Below, piece by piece: positions 1 through 12,900 of a DNA stretch of 64,000 bases (position 1 is the first letter of the stretch; each line of letters opens with the position of its first letter). Below the pieces are notes generated by a model, which was not told the DNA's origin, made no database searches, and saw only the letters and a list, made by a program, of their open reading frames with translations. Source of the stretch: Paulownia fortunei. Taxonomy: Eukaryota > Streptophyta > Magnoliopsida > Lamiales > Paulowniaceae. The stretch lies in assembly GCA_019321725.1 (NCBI GenBank), contig CM033121.1, positions 16,695,723 to 16,759,722 of the forward strand, in the 5' to 3' direction. Position numbers and translations under genes: made by a program.

Positions 1-149
1 CAAAATATTCTCAAAATAAACCTAAACTTACTCACATTGCCAAATACATGTCCTCAAAACACTTTCCCCCAAATACTACAAATTATAACCAAACATTACC
101 TTAGTGTAATGACATCTTTAGTGCTTTAAGATCATGTGAAAAGTGTCGT
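1..149. other. Non-coding AT-rich sequence, unassigned
   Basis: Copia RT similarity ends near 190. The AT-rich sequence beyond it does not continue the RT and I assign no feature; it may be a further insertion into copia A. Confidence 0.4.
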
Positions 150-814
150 GATTTTCAAGGAAAATTTGTGGTATTACCAAATACAGGTAAAGAAAGGAAA
201 ATTAGTAATGTAGCTAAGGATAGTAGAACTCTAACGGTATTCATCTTGGCTATAGGAGCACATGTCTCTTGATAATCCACTCCATATATTTGAGTATATC
301 CTTTAACTGCAAGTCTCGCTTTGTACCTTTCTAATGACTCATATGCTCTATATTTCATCGTGTACACCCACTTGCATTCCACTGGTCTTTTCCTTGGTAA
401 CGTCACCAACTCCCAAGTTTTGTTTTTTTTCTAAGGCCTGCATCTCAGCATTCATAGCTTGTTTCCAGTTTTCATTAGATAAAGCCTCAGATAAACTGGT
501 GGGTATGTGAATGCTATTTAAACTTGTAAGAAAACTTCTATGGAGTGGTGAATTTTTTGAAATGATACAACATGTGAGAGTGGGTATAATGGCCATTTCG
601 TGCTTTCTGTAGTTCCTTTTCTAAAAGCAATAGGACGATAGTCATGTTCTTCGGGTTCAACAGGATTGTTGTTACCTCAATTCCAGGACTTGGGTATGGT
701 TCTTGGATTTGCATAGGCTCACGGACTGATCTATTCTTCCTTGAGTACACTTTGCCAGTCATCCTATCATCAAGAGCTATCACAATATTATCAGAGTGTG
801 CGACAGATGACATG
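150..814 (-). pseudogene. Copia A reverse transcriptase, N-terminal part
   Basis: The minus-strand frames read the start of a Ty1/copia RT. A segment near 380-480 has the Trp/Ala-Met-rich stretch preceding RT, then CKWVYTMKYRAYESLERYKA and an ETCAPIAKMNTVRVLLSLAT block at about 190-370. A frameshift near 410-420 splits the two. The upstream linker (VYSRKNRSVREP) is at about 700-760. No catalytic Asp pair region remains. Confidence 0.85.
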
Positions 815-2640
815 GGTTGAGTAGAAGTCGGAAGGAATGACTTCCCCGGTAAAAGAATTAAGACTAACTAAACTTCTACACAAGAAAGTATCAAATGCAA
901 TTGTCCTGTTGGTCTTTTTCCATTGTATTGTGTAAGTTCCGACCAAAACTTCAACGATCGCATTGCTAATGTAAGTTACAAAAAACTGCTGAGATGCGTC
1001 ACAATTTGTGGTTGCATATGTGTATTTTGTGCATAACATCATTTCATTTGTTTCCACTGACCTCGTGCAATTCTTTGAAAATATCCTATTGTCTGCCCCT
1101 CGTCTCATGCCCAATCAAAACGTGAGGCCCAATGTTGTCTAAGAGAATATATAAGTTTCTTTTTATTTGTCTATTTTTTCCATTAAGTTTATATTTGTTT
1201 ATACTTAAGCCTGCAAACATTTCTCTTACTGTATTAGGTATTTACCCCGACACATTTAGCATTTAATTTTTATAGGCACAAAAACCCCCACAAGATGTGC
1301 TGAGTGTGCTCAATGTTCCTTTTCTAATCCAATACAAAAAGATACTACTGTTTCAATTTCTATGTGCAGTTAAACTTACCTGTAGCACAATCATGGTGTA
1401 AGCTGTAATTCACTAGAAATCAATTTCATTTCGTGGACATTCGTATGTCGACTCGTTTAGCAAACAATTTGGCAAGGAACATAAGCCTGACGAGAAAATT
1501 GTATGAGTGTGCCGTGCCTTATGTCCTTTATCTCATCCCATGATGGTTGTTTTTGACTTCTGAACCAAATTACATCACACGTATTTTCACTTGCAAGTTT
1601 TTAAGTAGAGTTGACTTCCACTTCAACTCAAACTTTAGGTATAGAACATTTCTTACACATATAGTTAGTGTGATTTCTTTTCGAGTTTGTTTAATAGTTG
1701 ATCATCCTGATGCTTGATTTTATTCATTGGGAACATGGATTAGCGAACAAGAATATTATGATGCGGAAGATGTCAGTTAACTCTTCCCTAGTAAAAGAAT
1801 AAGACTAACTAAAGTTTAAAGCATAAAAGCATTAAATGCAATTGTCCTGCTGGTCTTTTTCCGTCATGTTTATGTCAGTTTTGACGTAAACTTCAGCGAT
1901 CGCATTGCTAATGTAGGTTGCAATAATTGCTGAGATATGTCCCGGTTTGAGGTCATATATGATTTTTTTTTTCTAAATCGCATCATTTCATTGGTTTTCA
2001 CTGTGCTCAAGCAATTCTTTGTGACAATCCTATTGTGTGCCTCTCGTCTTTGAACTCATCCACAATCAAATTGTAACACCTAATGATGTCAAGATCATCT
2101 TACAAGTTTGGACTCATTTGTCGACCTTTTTTCATTGAGTTTATATTTGTTTCTACTTAAGTCTGCAGATATTTCTAACGTGTGTGAGATATTTAACCAG
2201 ACTCATTTAGCATTTTATTTTTATGGGCACGAAGATCCCCAAAAGAAGATACGTTGAGTGTTCTTAATGTTCGTTTACAAAATATTCATCTTGTTTTAAT
2301 TGCTTTTTCTATAAAACTTCAGTTATAATCTTGCTCAAAACTTACACATATTGCGAGTCCCTTTGTAGCTCGAATTTATCAAAGAAATTTTGATACAATT
2401 TGCAAGGAACATGAGACTGATGAGAAAAATGCATTAGTGTGCCCTATGTCGTTATCCATCCAAGTTAAAAGTTATGGCTGTTTTTAACTTCTAAACAAAA
2501 TAAGATTTCACACATTTTCACTTGCATGTTTTTACGTGGAGATTATGTCTGGTTCTGCTCAAACCTTAGGTATAATAACATTATTATAGTTTATTTCTCC
2601 CACATAAAGTAAATATGATTTCTTTTTGAGGTTAAGAAGA
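815..2640. repeat. Two diverged direct copies of a 0.95-kb unit inserted in copia A
   Basis: Copy 1 about 838-1690, copy 2 about 1785-2630, offset near 945 bases. Matching blocks include gcgatcgcattgctaatgta/cgatcgcattgctaatgta (1906 and 954), gcaattgtcctg followed by tggtctttttcc, and a tttagcattt..tttttatgggcac type block (1255 and 2205). The copies differ by many substitutions and small gaps. The block separates the copia integrase linker (ending near 2641) from RT (from 814). I do not recognise the unit. Confidence 0.7.
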
Positions 2641-4143
2641 GGGAAATCCCGATCCGATCCTTATCTTCCATAATTAAATTCTCCCCTAAAGATAAGGAAT
2701 GGCGAAGTAAGACTTACTCTCATTGAAGGTGACATCAATTGAGACAAATAATTTTTTAGACGGTGGATGATAACACTTATACCCTTTTTGAGTAGAGGAA
2801 TATCCGACAAAAACACATTTAATAGCCCTTGGATCTAATTTCCCCTGTTTTGGTGATGAATATGAACAAAAGACTCACTCCCGAATATTTTGGGAACAAG
2901 ATGATTTGTAGTACTAAGGTCAGGATAGAACTTTGAGAGCATTTCCATAGGACTTTTAGAACTTGAGACTTTGGAAGGTAGTCTATTTATGAGATGTGTA
3001 GCTATTAGAATTGCTTTCCCCTAATATGATTTGGGAACACTATTTTGAAATAGGAATGCTTGAGTTGTATCAAGTAGGTGATAATTTTTTCTTTCAGCGA
3101 TTACATTTTGTTGTGGAGTGTTTATGCAAGACGACTCATGAATTTTCCCTTCTCTCTGAAAATATGGAGTTAAAATTTGATTAAAATAGTCCCTAACATT
3201 ATCTAACCTAAACCTTTTGATTTTGACACCAAATTGGTTTTGTACCATGTCATGAAATTGTGGAAGGACTGTACTCACATCAGACTTGTGTTTAAGCAAA
3301 AAAATCCAAGTGATTCTAGTATAATCATCAATAAACGATACAAACCATCGTGCTCCAGGAATATTAGGAATAGGTGAAGGACCCCGAATATCACTATGAA
3401 TTAGATAAAAAGAAACTGAACTTCTTTTATCACTTGGTGGAAAGATTGCACGTTTGTGCTTTGCCAATTCACACACATCACAATGAAAACGCTCAATGTC
3501 TAACCCCCTAAAAAGAGAAGGAAACAAAAACTTAATAGTCCTAAATAATGGATGTCCAAGTCTACGATGGTGAAGCTAGATTTTTTCTTTATTGGAAAGA
3601 TGATGTTCAGAAAGAAACAATAAAGGTGGTTTGCTCTTGGTAATATTTTGCTTACTTGGTGTCTCAAGATAGTATAGTCTATCCCGTTCCTTAGCATTTC
3701 TAATCACCTTCCCAAATTCTGGTCCTAAAAACATACAGTAAGTAGAGAAAAGAGTCACATTGCAACATTAATCTTTAGTAAGCTTTTGAATGGAAACAAG
3801 ATTAGTGGATAACTTAGGAACATGAAGAACCATCAGTTATGGTGATTTTTCTATTGCTTGGACAAGGACTATAAGTGTTAAATTTCTATGACGAATGAGT
3901 CATATGATCTGTTGCACCCGAGTCTATGACCCAAGATTTAACAAAAGTTTCATCTGAGGCATTTAATCTAATGGAAAATGGAAACTCACCTAAATGTGCT
4001 ATTGAAGAAATACCTGAAGGTTTCTCAAGGTTATCTTGTAGAGTTCTTAGTTTCTCAATCTCATCCGATTGAATCTTCCTTCTTCCTGATACCTTGTTAC
4101 ATTTGATTGCACAGCAGATAAGAGGATGGGAATTTCTCTGCAC
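2641..4143 (-). pseudogene. Copia A protease, GAG-pre-integrase and integrase
   Basis: Minus strand, high to low coordinates: aspartic protease motif WVIDSGATDHMTHSS at 3886-3935; GAG-pre-integrase with a degenerate HHRRLGHP-like stretch about 3480-3600; zinc-binding CDVCELAKHKRA about 3430-3490; integrase core 3060-3420 with the first two acidic residues (HSDIRGP, RLDNVRDYF) and the Glu in QQNVIAERKN. The connecting region reads on to 2641, including VGYSSTQKGYKCYHPPS near 2760-2810. Several frameshifts and stops. Confidence 0.9.
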
Positions 4144-4468
4144 ATCATTTTAAAACGCAGCAATGAAGGCTGCAATCAAATGTTTTATCACAACACTAAA
4201 GGCTGCAATAATTTGGTTTATAACAGCAATGAAGGCTGCACAAAGATAGAATCTAGTAGAGTTCTTTGTTTCTCAATCTCATCCCGATTGAATCTTCCTT
4301 CTTCCTGATGCCTCGTTACATCCGGTTGTAGAGTAGATAAGAGGATGGGAATTTCTTGGCACATCATTTTAAAACGCAGCAATGAAGGCTGCAATCAAAT
4401 GTTTTATCACAGCGCTAAAGGCTGCAATAATTTGGTTTATAGCAGCAATGAAGGCTGCATGAAGATTG
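4039..4468. repeat. Tandem duplication, about 220-bp unit
   Basis: Copy 1 4039-4257, copy 2 4258-4468. Both start gagttctt.gtttctcaatc, pass through gataagaggatgggaatttc, and contain three copies each of a short aaggctgca motif separated by AT-rich spacers. Copy 1 overlaps the start of the copia A protease frame. Confidence 0.85.
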
Positions 4469-4488
4469 AAACCTAGAAAAGAGCTTAA

Positions 4489-4501
4489 GGCTCAAATACC
4501 A
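4489..4501 (-). other. Primer binding site of copia A
   Basis: The minus strand reads tggtatttgagcc directly inside the LTR edge, a variant of the initiator-Met tRNA primer site common in plant LTR elements. Confidence 0.65.
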
Positions 4502-4980
4502 TGTGGAATTTTGGAAGAATGATTTTCATTAATACATATCTTGTACAAGCATACACTCTCTCTATATAATTATTCCTAACATCAAAAAAGGAAATTTTCT
4601 AATCTAATTACATCATATCCCTTGATTAGGGGATTGCCCAATCATCTCCATCATTACAATTTGCATCAATCAGATCCCCTTGATTAGGGGATTGCGTAAT
4701 CATCTTTTAATATTAATCGAGCCACTGAACTACTGAAGTCTAATATATAATTAGTATAATTAATCAATCCATTTAAACTATAATTTGGATTATTCCTTTA
4801 GTATGAGATGGACTTTTAGCAGCTAATCTAATTGGTTTCGTTGGGCACTACTCTGGTGGCGTGCTTCTTTGTTCAAACTGACATTCCTTTCACTATCTCT
4901 TTGTTCGAACTGATATTCTTTTCAATATCTCTTTGTTCGAACTGACATTCCTTTCACTCTCTTTGTTCACCACTCTTCTC
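4502..4980 (-). repeat. 5' LTR of copia A (outer boundary uncertain)
   Basis: Begins with TG at 4502 beside the primer site. Contains two copies of cttgattaggggattg (4621 and 4678) and, near the outer end, a triplicated block of about 32 bases (4866-4970). The outer TG/CA terminus could not be fixed. Confidence 0.5.
4866..4970. repeat. Three tandem copies of an about 32-base unit
   Basis: Unit ctctttgttcgaactgacat followed by tcctttcactat; three near-identical copies and the start of a fourth (ctctttgttcacc). Confidence 0.85.
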
Positions 4981-6751
4981 CCCTATTACAAGTTTTGAAG
5001 TTGGAGACTAATTTTATTTTTTGAAAGAACTCCAGCACTTAAAATATTACTTTTAAGCTTGTTAAGTTCGCTACTCTGAACAGCTTATAATTATTGGCAA
5101 GCCACAACAGCCAAAGAATTATTTAGAAGTAATAATTATCACATCACCACTTATAAAAAAAAATAAAAAATAAAAGGAAACAATAAAATTCTCACATCAC
5201 CTTTATATTGCCTGGGTGTCAAACTTTGTTAGTCCCATTTGGGGAGGGATTCCATTGGAAATAGTTATGCTATGTGGTAAACATTGTAATGGAGGATTAC
5301 CTAACCTCAGCAGATTGTGACCTTGAGATGAATGATATTGTAGTCTTTTGTGTCCTCCGAAGCAGGCACATCTTGAGGTCAGGTTGATGCCTTTCTCCTG
5401 CATTATATCATTAGTCCGATTTATCCTTGCAAAAGTTGAGTTGAAAGAAAATTTACTAGAGTTTTGTGCTCTACATCTGCAAATGAGCAGATAATCTCCT
5501 CTTCTTTTCTTCTTTTTTTCCTCACTCCATTATAACTTACGTTTACAATTAATAAGTGGACCATATGTATGATTAGGAGAGTTAATAGGATTTTTAGCAT
5601 CTAAATTGGTATCTGTGCTATAAAAAGAATTACAGTGTTCAATGAAGTTGTTTCTTGTTTTTTTCATTGAGTTGCTCAATCTCCAAACATCTTTCATTTT
5701 GTATATCACTGGATCTGATCTCATAGAAGTGGTAAAAGTAGATAGCACATGATTTAGTTCTTCTATGTCCTTTGTGTTGCAATTTTTTTGTCTGGCATTT
5801 TAGCAAATTGTTTCTAATATTTTAGATATAGTTGACTTTAAGGAGAAGCTTATCATTTAATATATGTAAAGGATACAAATGGCTTTTGTGTACAGTACTT
5901 ATTAAACAGTTATTGCTACACAATTGTTCCTTTCTTTCTTAAGTTAGACTCTAATTAGTTTGAATCTGTCGAGAGTTCAGTTAGACAATTAGTTGAGTGA
6001 ACTGTGACGACAATGTCACCATTCCACACATTGGACCAGGCAGTTTCAGAGAATATGTGCTGGAGGAAATTATATGAATATGTTTTGTCTAATTTTGTTG
6101 TCCCTGGCAAGGTATTAGAATATGACTGCTCCTAGGTCCTCTCTTTTAGCTGATCTTCATATTTTCTTACGTGGTTCGTTCATGTGAAAATTATATGTTG
6201 CTGTTCTCTGGAGTATATCACCATATATTTGTCCAATTATGATTTTGTGTACAAACAGCAGCCATCTGCTCGTGCTCATACATTGTCACTGTGACGCAAG
6301 ATGTCACCATATTTACCAGTTATTTTATGTGCAAATAGCCATATGCTCCTCATACATTTTAATTGTGATGCTAGAATTTCAAACATATGGCCTCACCAGA
6401 ATTTGTGTTTCTCATTAGAAATCATTGTATGTTGTGCTTCTTATCAGCATCCTTAATTTGATCTAGCAGTAACCATTTTTCCCATTCAATTGACATTTAA
6501 TTGTTTAGGTGATGAGTAGCATATTACGGGTTCTGATTTGACTGTTTTCTTCTGCTGCTCAGCTTTCTGAATTACTCTTTGCATATATTTGTGTTTGTGT
6601 GCGCACACAAACACAAAATACATATATATATATATATATAAAACATTGTATATGGGGGTTGCAACTATGGAGCCAAAATGTGACTGCCAATTAGGTTGGT
6701 TTCTTTGGAAACTAAGATCTATTTTGCATCTTGTCTTCTCTTCTAGTTCAG
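4981..6751. other. No recognised gene; upstream or intronic sequence of AGD
   Basis: I looked for the missing BAR-domain exons and found none. Minus-strand frames at 5203-5403 and 5530-5748 are open but resemble nothing I know. The stretch just before 6752 has the pyrimidine-rich character of an intron 3' end. Confidence 0.5.
6588..6641. repeat. 30-base perfect GT/CA palindrome followed by (TA)n microsatellite
   Basis: Arms 6588-6602 and 6603-6617 (tttgtgtttgtgtgc and its complement) meet with no spacer; a (TA)10 run follows at 6622-6641. It lies about 110 bases upstream of the first visible AGD exon. Confidence 0.9.
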
Positions 6752-6967
6752 GTGTTGACATATGCACAACAATCAAAGGAGCAGGCAAATATTGAACAAG
6801 ATAAACTTGCAAAAAGGATCCAGGAGTTTAGGACACAATCAGAGTTGAACCAATTGCAGGCATCCAATAAATTGGCAACTTCTTCAAATGCTATTGGCAT
6901 GAACGGACTTGGCATGAGTGCTTATAAAAGCATGGATGCAATTATGCTGGCCACTGCTAAAGGTGAG
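6752..6967 (+). CDS. AGD exon 1 in window: end of BAR region and linker
   Basis: 72 codons, starting [16 protein letters not shown] and ending at GAG before the donor gtgagt. The acceptor is ttctagttcag; an alternative AG five bases upstream would break agreement with the family's reading here. Rich in Gln, Lys and Glu, as expected at the end of the BAR coiled coil, followed by a Ser/Asn linker. Confidence 0.88.
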
Positions 6968-9900
6968 GTGAGTTGCTTTTCATATGGTTTGCTATTGAAT
7001 GGTAGAGTATTCTTCCTAATTATGAATTAATGCATGTATCAGCAAGGTTTAACATTGAAAGTTTTACTCTACTCCCCCCTATCATAGAACAATGGAGGGA
7101 GTTTCCTTTGGCGTGATGTCCCAGAAGACATGAATGTTATAGAACATGAATTTTCACGTTTGCACTGAACAAGAGCTTGCCCCTTCAATTTTGTTTGGAA
7201 TGTTGTTAGTTTTATGAATTAGGTTATATATAATTCTGCTTGTGGAGTTTATGGATAAGATTAAAGGCCTTGAAGTGTCACCTATGAAAGAGGAGAAGGT
7301 GGTCGGTGGCAGTTGTGACTCGTGTGTCTTATCTGGGTCGAGTTGGTGGATGTGGTGGCAGCATTTGTGGTTCCTGATTATATTGCGTGTGAAGGGGCCA
7401 ATTTAGTTGCACAATCGAAAACTGAAGTGAGAAAAGGAGGGAGTATTTGGTTTGATGACCTGGATAGTTGTTTCCTTGAAAATTAGTGCATCTAAATATA
7501 TGGTGTTTTCAGCTTTGTTATTTATGATTTATGAAACATCATTCCTTTGTTTAGGTCAAGACTATCAAGCAGGGGTATCTTTTGAAAAGATCTTCTAGCC
7601 TGAGAGCAGATTGGAAGAGGAGATTCTTTATACTTGACAGTCAGGGGACTTTATATTATTACAGAAACAAAGGTGCCAAACCAGGGGTATGCTATAATTT
7701 TGTGATCTGCTCAAATCGATACCTTTCATTTCTTTTGGGTCAACTTTTGTTGCCTTGCGTTCTACTCTCTGCTGGACCGTTGTTGTTTTCTGTCCTATTC
7801 TCTATCTGGACTTTAATGTGAATGTTTTGAGGACCATTATTTCATGTTCAACTGCCATCGAACATCATAGTTGTCAACCAAAGCATAAGTATACTGTATT
7901 TCTACTTGGGTTTTAAGCTTTTCTGAAATTTCTGACTTGTAATTTGTAAACATGATTTAGCTGCCTCAAGCTCATTTCATCATATAATCACATTAAGAAC
8001 CTCAATCCATTTATAACAATCATGAATAATTCACAGATGAAGCCTGTCATCCTTGGTAATGACTTTCATTTAGACTCCCCCCTTGTAGATAATCTACATC
8101 AACTATAATAGCTAAGTCCCTTGAAGACACACTATCTTTTGCAGAAATATTGCAGTGTAGCAGTTCATCGCTTAGTGGTGAAATTTTGTTGCCCTAATAG
8201 AACTTAGTCTCTGCTAGTAATAATTCTTTTGTCGGGCCTCTGCCAGTCATAGTTCAAATTTTTCAATCCACTGAATACCTGCAATATGACATTTAACTAG
8301 AAAATCATGATTAGTTCTGTTTGTCTTATTGAAAATAATATAATAGTGGATTATATAACATCGTTTTTCCCAGCTGTTTTGGCAGTACCAATGCCTATTT
8401 TTTCTTGTTCAAAACTAATTAGAGTAAACCATTTTCCATAACCACTGTGTTTCAGTATTTGTAGATTGGAGAAGCGAGCCTAATTTTCATCTGTTTCCCA
8501 GGGTTCTCCTTCATTTCATTCTTCCCACTCATTGGAGAATAATAATCGTGTATTTGGTAGATTCCGGCCAAGGCACCATCGGGAATCATCGCTTGGTGAA
8601 GAAAGTTTAGGCTGTAGCACTGTTGATTTGCATACTTCAACAATTAAGATTGATGCCGAGGATACTGATCTGCGACTGTGCTTCAGAATAATTTCACCAT
8701 TAAAAACTTATACCTTACAGGTAATATGTTGAAAATGTTTGCTTATAGTTGTTGGTTTGATGTTGGCGACTTGTAGTTTATTAGTGCTGCCATTTTTTTC
8801 TGGTCTGTAGTTTCTTATTGCTATAATCTGTAGTCTAAATAATTTTAATGTATCTTTGGTTTCTAAATCTTTATGTCAGTCGAACTTTTTAAAGCATAGC
8901 TTAAATTTGTAAGCAAATAAGTGCACTTGTTATATCTGATAGATGGCCTTCCGTTTTTGCAGTACTGTCGTGTATGAGCTGATATATATCTTTTCCTTGG
9001 GATAAAGAGATTATACGATTTCCAATGTAGTTCACTGTAGTCATTGACTTATTATATTGACTTTGTCATCTTTCTAAAATGAGTTGTCAGAAATTGTGTA
9101 TACACATGCTCACATGTTCCTAGATAACTGTAACTGCCATATACTCATTGCTTGGTCAACCAACCCAATACTGTTGAAATGAGAGCTGCACATCGCTTTG
9201 TTTGATAATGTGGTCTTTGTGTTTAAACCATAAGGATGAAAACTCAGCATCACAAAAATGTATATGTGCCTGTATAGAGTAGGGCGCTCAATATAAATGA
9301 GTGTTCAACCATCTCTTATGATTGATTAAGAATATGGTTGAAGAAATATTAAATGGTGGCTTTTGTGTGAAAAGGTCATGTTAATCATAAGAGTACTCTT
9401 AATCAGCACTATCAAGAAACTTGCAACTAGTATATCCAGTAATTATTAACCTTTTTTTAATTTGCCACACTTATGATTATTGGAGGATTGGAAGTGCAAT
9501 GAATAGGTCACCATTTATATCAACCTTCCTATGTTGGTTTGATAGGCTGAAACTGAAGCTGATAGGATTGACTGGATGAACAAAATCACAGGAGTTATTG
9601 CATCCCTCTTGAATTCTCACCTGCAGCAGGTGAACTCTACTTTTTGCGACTATGTGAACCGATTATCTGAAAATGTCATATGAGAAATCCAGTTCTAACA
9701 ACAAGAGCATTTCTGTTTTGGCAGTTAGATTTGGGGATAAATAATAATGATAAAATTTATGATCCCTCTGGGGCATCTTTTAGTCGACCACTTGATAACA
9801 ATGGAAGTACTCCAGATGACATGAGAGTCAACCGAGCTGATTCTGTTTCCAGGATTCTGAGGGAAGTTCCTGGGAATGACCAATGTGCTGAATGCAGTGC

Positions 9901-12900
9901 TTCTGAGCCTGATTGGGCATCTCTGAATCTTGCTATCTTAATGTGCATTGAGTGCTCTGGCATTCACCGTAATCTTGGAGTTCACATATCTAAGGTATAT
10001 TTTATTGTAACATAATGGAGGTTAGAAATTATCCGTTATCTCTATCTTTTGTTGTTTTTGTTTTTGACCATCAACATTTGGTATGCCATTCTTGTATTTA
10101 TTTCCTAAAGTTATTCGTCTATGTTTTCCTCATTCCCATTTCTATTTAATCACAAGTTTTTGTAACGTCTTTTGCAAATAAATAATCCAGGTCTATCTGT
10201 GATACCCTGATGTATCTCCTACCTTTTCATATGATTTTTGGTCTATTCCACAAGACCTGGAGTGAGGACTTTTTACTGTTGACTAATTCTTAAAAGTCCT
10301 CCAAAGGCCTGTAGGCCCTCTTCACTCATTTTTCGATGGAGAGTATATTAGGATTCTTAAGCATGCCGTCATACTGAACTGAGATTGCTCTGGACTGAGC
10401 TTGGAAATGATTTTGTGAACTCAGTAATCTGAATGCTTGATTTAAGAAAAACAAATCTTCAATGTCGAAATGATTCGCTGTAGCTAATAGATAGTTCAAG
10501 ATTAAGGGCAGGGTTAATTACACCGCCCTCCCATGTTATTAAGGGTAATTACACACTCCTCCCCTCTTGGTTTTGAAATTACGATGACCTCCCTTGTAAC
10601 TTATCTCAGTCTAATAAAATTGCCCCCTTCTATTAGCCAATCTAATGGAGTTTGATGATGTCATCGCCAAAATTTTCTTTAACTTCCGATAATGCCCTTG
10701 CTTGGATCTGTTGTATTTTTTGTTGAACAAAATACCTTAAAAAGGTTATTTGTAATTTTCGAAAGTTAAAGGGATGTAACTTGTTCCTGGTAAACTTCAT
10801 ATTTGGTTTCGTAACCACAAGTTTAGTATGTATAATCAAAATTTAATTATAGATTTGGTGAAGCAACCAAATTGAACCAAACTTGAAGTACTACTTATCC
10901 AAATTACCTAGATAATAACAGTTATAGAGTTATATAATCTGCATGTATACATACCAATTGAAACACTGCTGTATATATCTATATTTATTACTTTATCTTA
11001 TCCTCACCAAAATCCAAGGTCCAAATATAGCATTAAGTTCCTATTTCAGGAGAATAGTGCCTCATTCTTTGAAGGGAACACTCATGTGCTACAGAGAAAA
11101 TAGGATGTAGAGCATCCCCATTCCCCATTCTCCACCCCAAAACTCATCATTCACTGCCCAAAGAAAAAGCACTGTGCGGGAGAGACATTGAGACACATCA
11201 TTGCAGCCATAATCTCCAGTATGTTTACAATAGAGGAAAATAGGGGGAAATTGGTTGTGTTTTTTTTTTTTTTTTTTTAAAGTACTAAAGTATCTTTCAT
11301 TAGAGAAAAAATATTTCAAAAGCATGGCGTTACATTATCTACATACATAACAAAATCCTTCGTTGCAAAATTACCAAATATAACAACCTAATAAACTTAG
11401 CTCAGAGAAAATTACAGTAACACCAATCTCAGCTTAGAACCTGAGCGTCATAAAGAATCAGCGGTTCTTCCCAGTCTTGAATCACTCCTCGAACCGGGTG
11501 TTTGTCTCCTTCACCACGGTTGAATGCGGGCAGTCGACCATCACAATATCCTTGAGATCCACGTCAAGGGTGTAGCTGGTAGGCATGATGTGGTTGTAGC
11601 TGATGAGCTTCATCAAGCACTTCACGCGCAATATCTTTGCATACTTCTTTGCCGAGTCCTTACGAACTCCTTGTGAGGTACTTTGTTAACCCCACCACCA
11701 GGCAGTGGCTGTAGGGACAGTTGTTCTGCCATCATCGAATGACTCAACAGTCACTGCATTCTGCCTGGCGTAACGGTGTCAGAGAATAATCACTCTCCCT
11801 TTCTACAAATCAAATGATTGAAAACCTTAGGGGTGAAAGGGGTGTCATAAGTGCATTTTGGTCCGAACAAAAAAATATATTCTGTGTATTTTTTTTAAGC
11901 TTTTAGTTGAGGGTAGAATGGTCTTTTGCCAAGTTCTGTCACGTTTGACTAATCTCCATTAGTCCTAGGAGGTTTTTTGTAATTATAAAACCAAGAGGGT
12001 GAGTGTGTAAGTATCCATAATAACAAAGAAGGGCAGTGTAAATACCCTCGTCGGTATCTCATGTTGAGAATATTTGTAATTGAATCCACCTTACACACCT
12101 GTCATATGATAATGGATAGAGATAATGGAGATCAAACGACGTGAATGTTTTGCTTGGTCGTATGTTTATATGCATATCAAAGGGTTTTGTTCACTAATTA
12201 TTTGAGAGAGAAAAGTTGGTTGCTAGTTTGATCCTGTTTATATATCTGTAGCATTCTACCTCAAAATAAATGGACAAAACAAGAGACATATTGATACTCA
12301 GTTCTGAATGTATGTCAATGTGGTTTAACATCATGATGAATTCTGACAGAAATGTTATTTTAGAGATATTCATGATTAAGATTAAGACATTTGTCTTGGG
12401 TTCAAAACCCAAAACCTATACTTGAACAGCATATTATCTGTCACAAGTTCTGAAAAACACAGGAACCAAGAATTAACATATTCTTTTTCCACCAATTTAC
12501 AGGTAAGGTCAGTCACCTTAGATGTGAAAGTTTGGGAACCTACTGTCTTGGATTTATTTCAAGCTCTGGGTAATGCCTACTGTAATTCTGTCTGGGAGGA
12601 GTTGCTTCCACTGCACAGAGACTTGTAAGTTCCTTGAACCTCTTCCGTGACCAAAGTGCAATGTTGTGAATTTATGAGGTCTTTGATACAGAATCTGGCA
12701 TGCAATTAAAATAGCAGTTTGTAGGACCAAGTCATGAACTTAGAGTGGGGTTAATAGACTTCTACACAAAAATTGTATATTTTCCAATTACAGTGAAGTT
12801 TTTGTGAATAAGTAATTCATAGACAGATAAATAATCGGTCAAATTAGATGCTGTATGTGTGAGATCAGTGGACAAATATCCTTAGACAATACTAATTAAC

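Larger units (their letters stand above)
1..4980 (-). mobile_element. Copia A: degenerate Ty1/copia retrotransposon, minus strand, 3' end outside window
   Basis: Reading the minus strand from 4980 down: LTR, a Met-tRNA-type primer site, protease, GAG-pre-integrase, integrase, connecting region and the first part of reverse transcriptase. Gag is essentially absent: under 350 bases separate protease from the primer site, and they are taken up by a tandem repeat. A 1.8-kb block interrupts it at 815-2640, and similarity stops near 190 within RT. It lies upstream of the first visible AGD exon and may sit inside an AGD intron. Confidence 0.85.

Noticed and set aside
4866..4970. Regularly spaced repeats resembling a CRISPR array
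   Set aside because: Contiguous tandem units with no unique spacers, in a plant LTR.
5203..5748. Minus-strand frames at 5203-5403 and 5530-5748 as exons
   Set aside because: No recognisable domain, no convincing splice partners, and no agreement with the missing AGD BAR region.
11260..11278. T run as a Pol III terminator or simple microsatellite
   Set aside because: It sits exactly at the 3' UTR end of an intronless RPL27 copy on the minus strand and is best read as its A tail.
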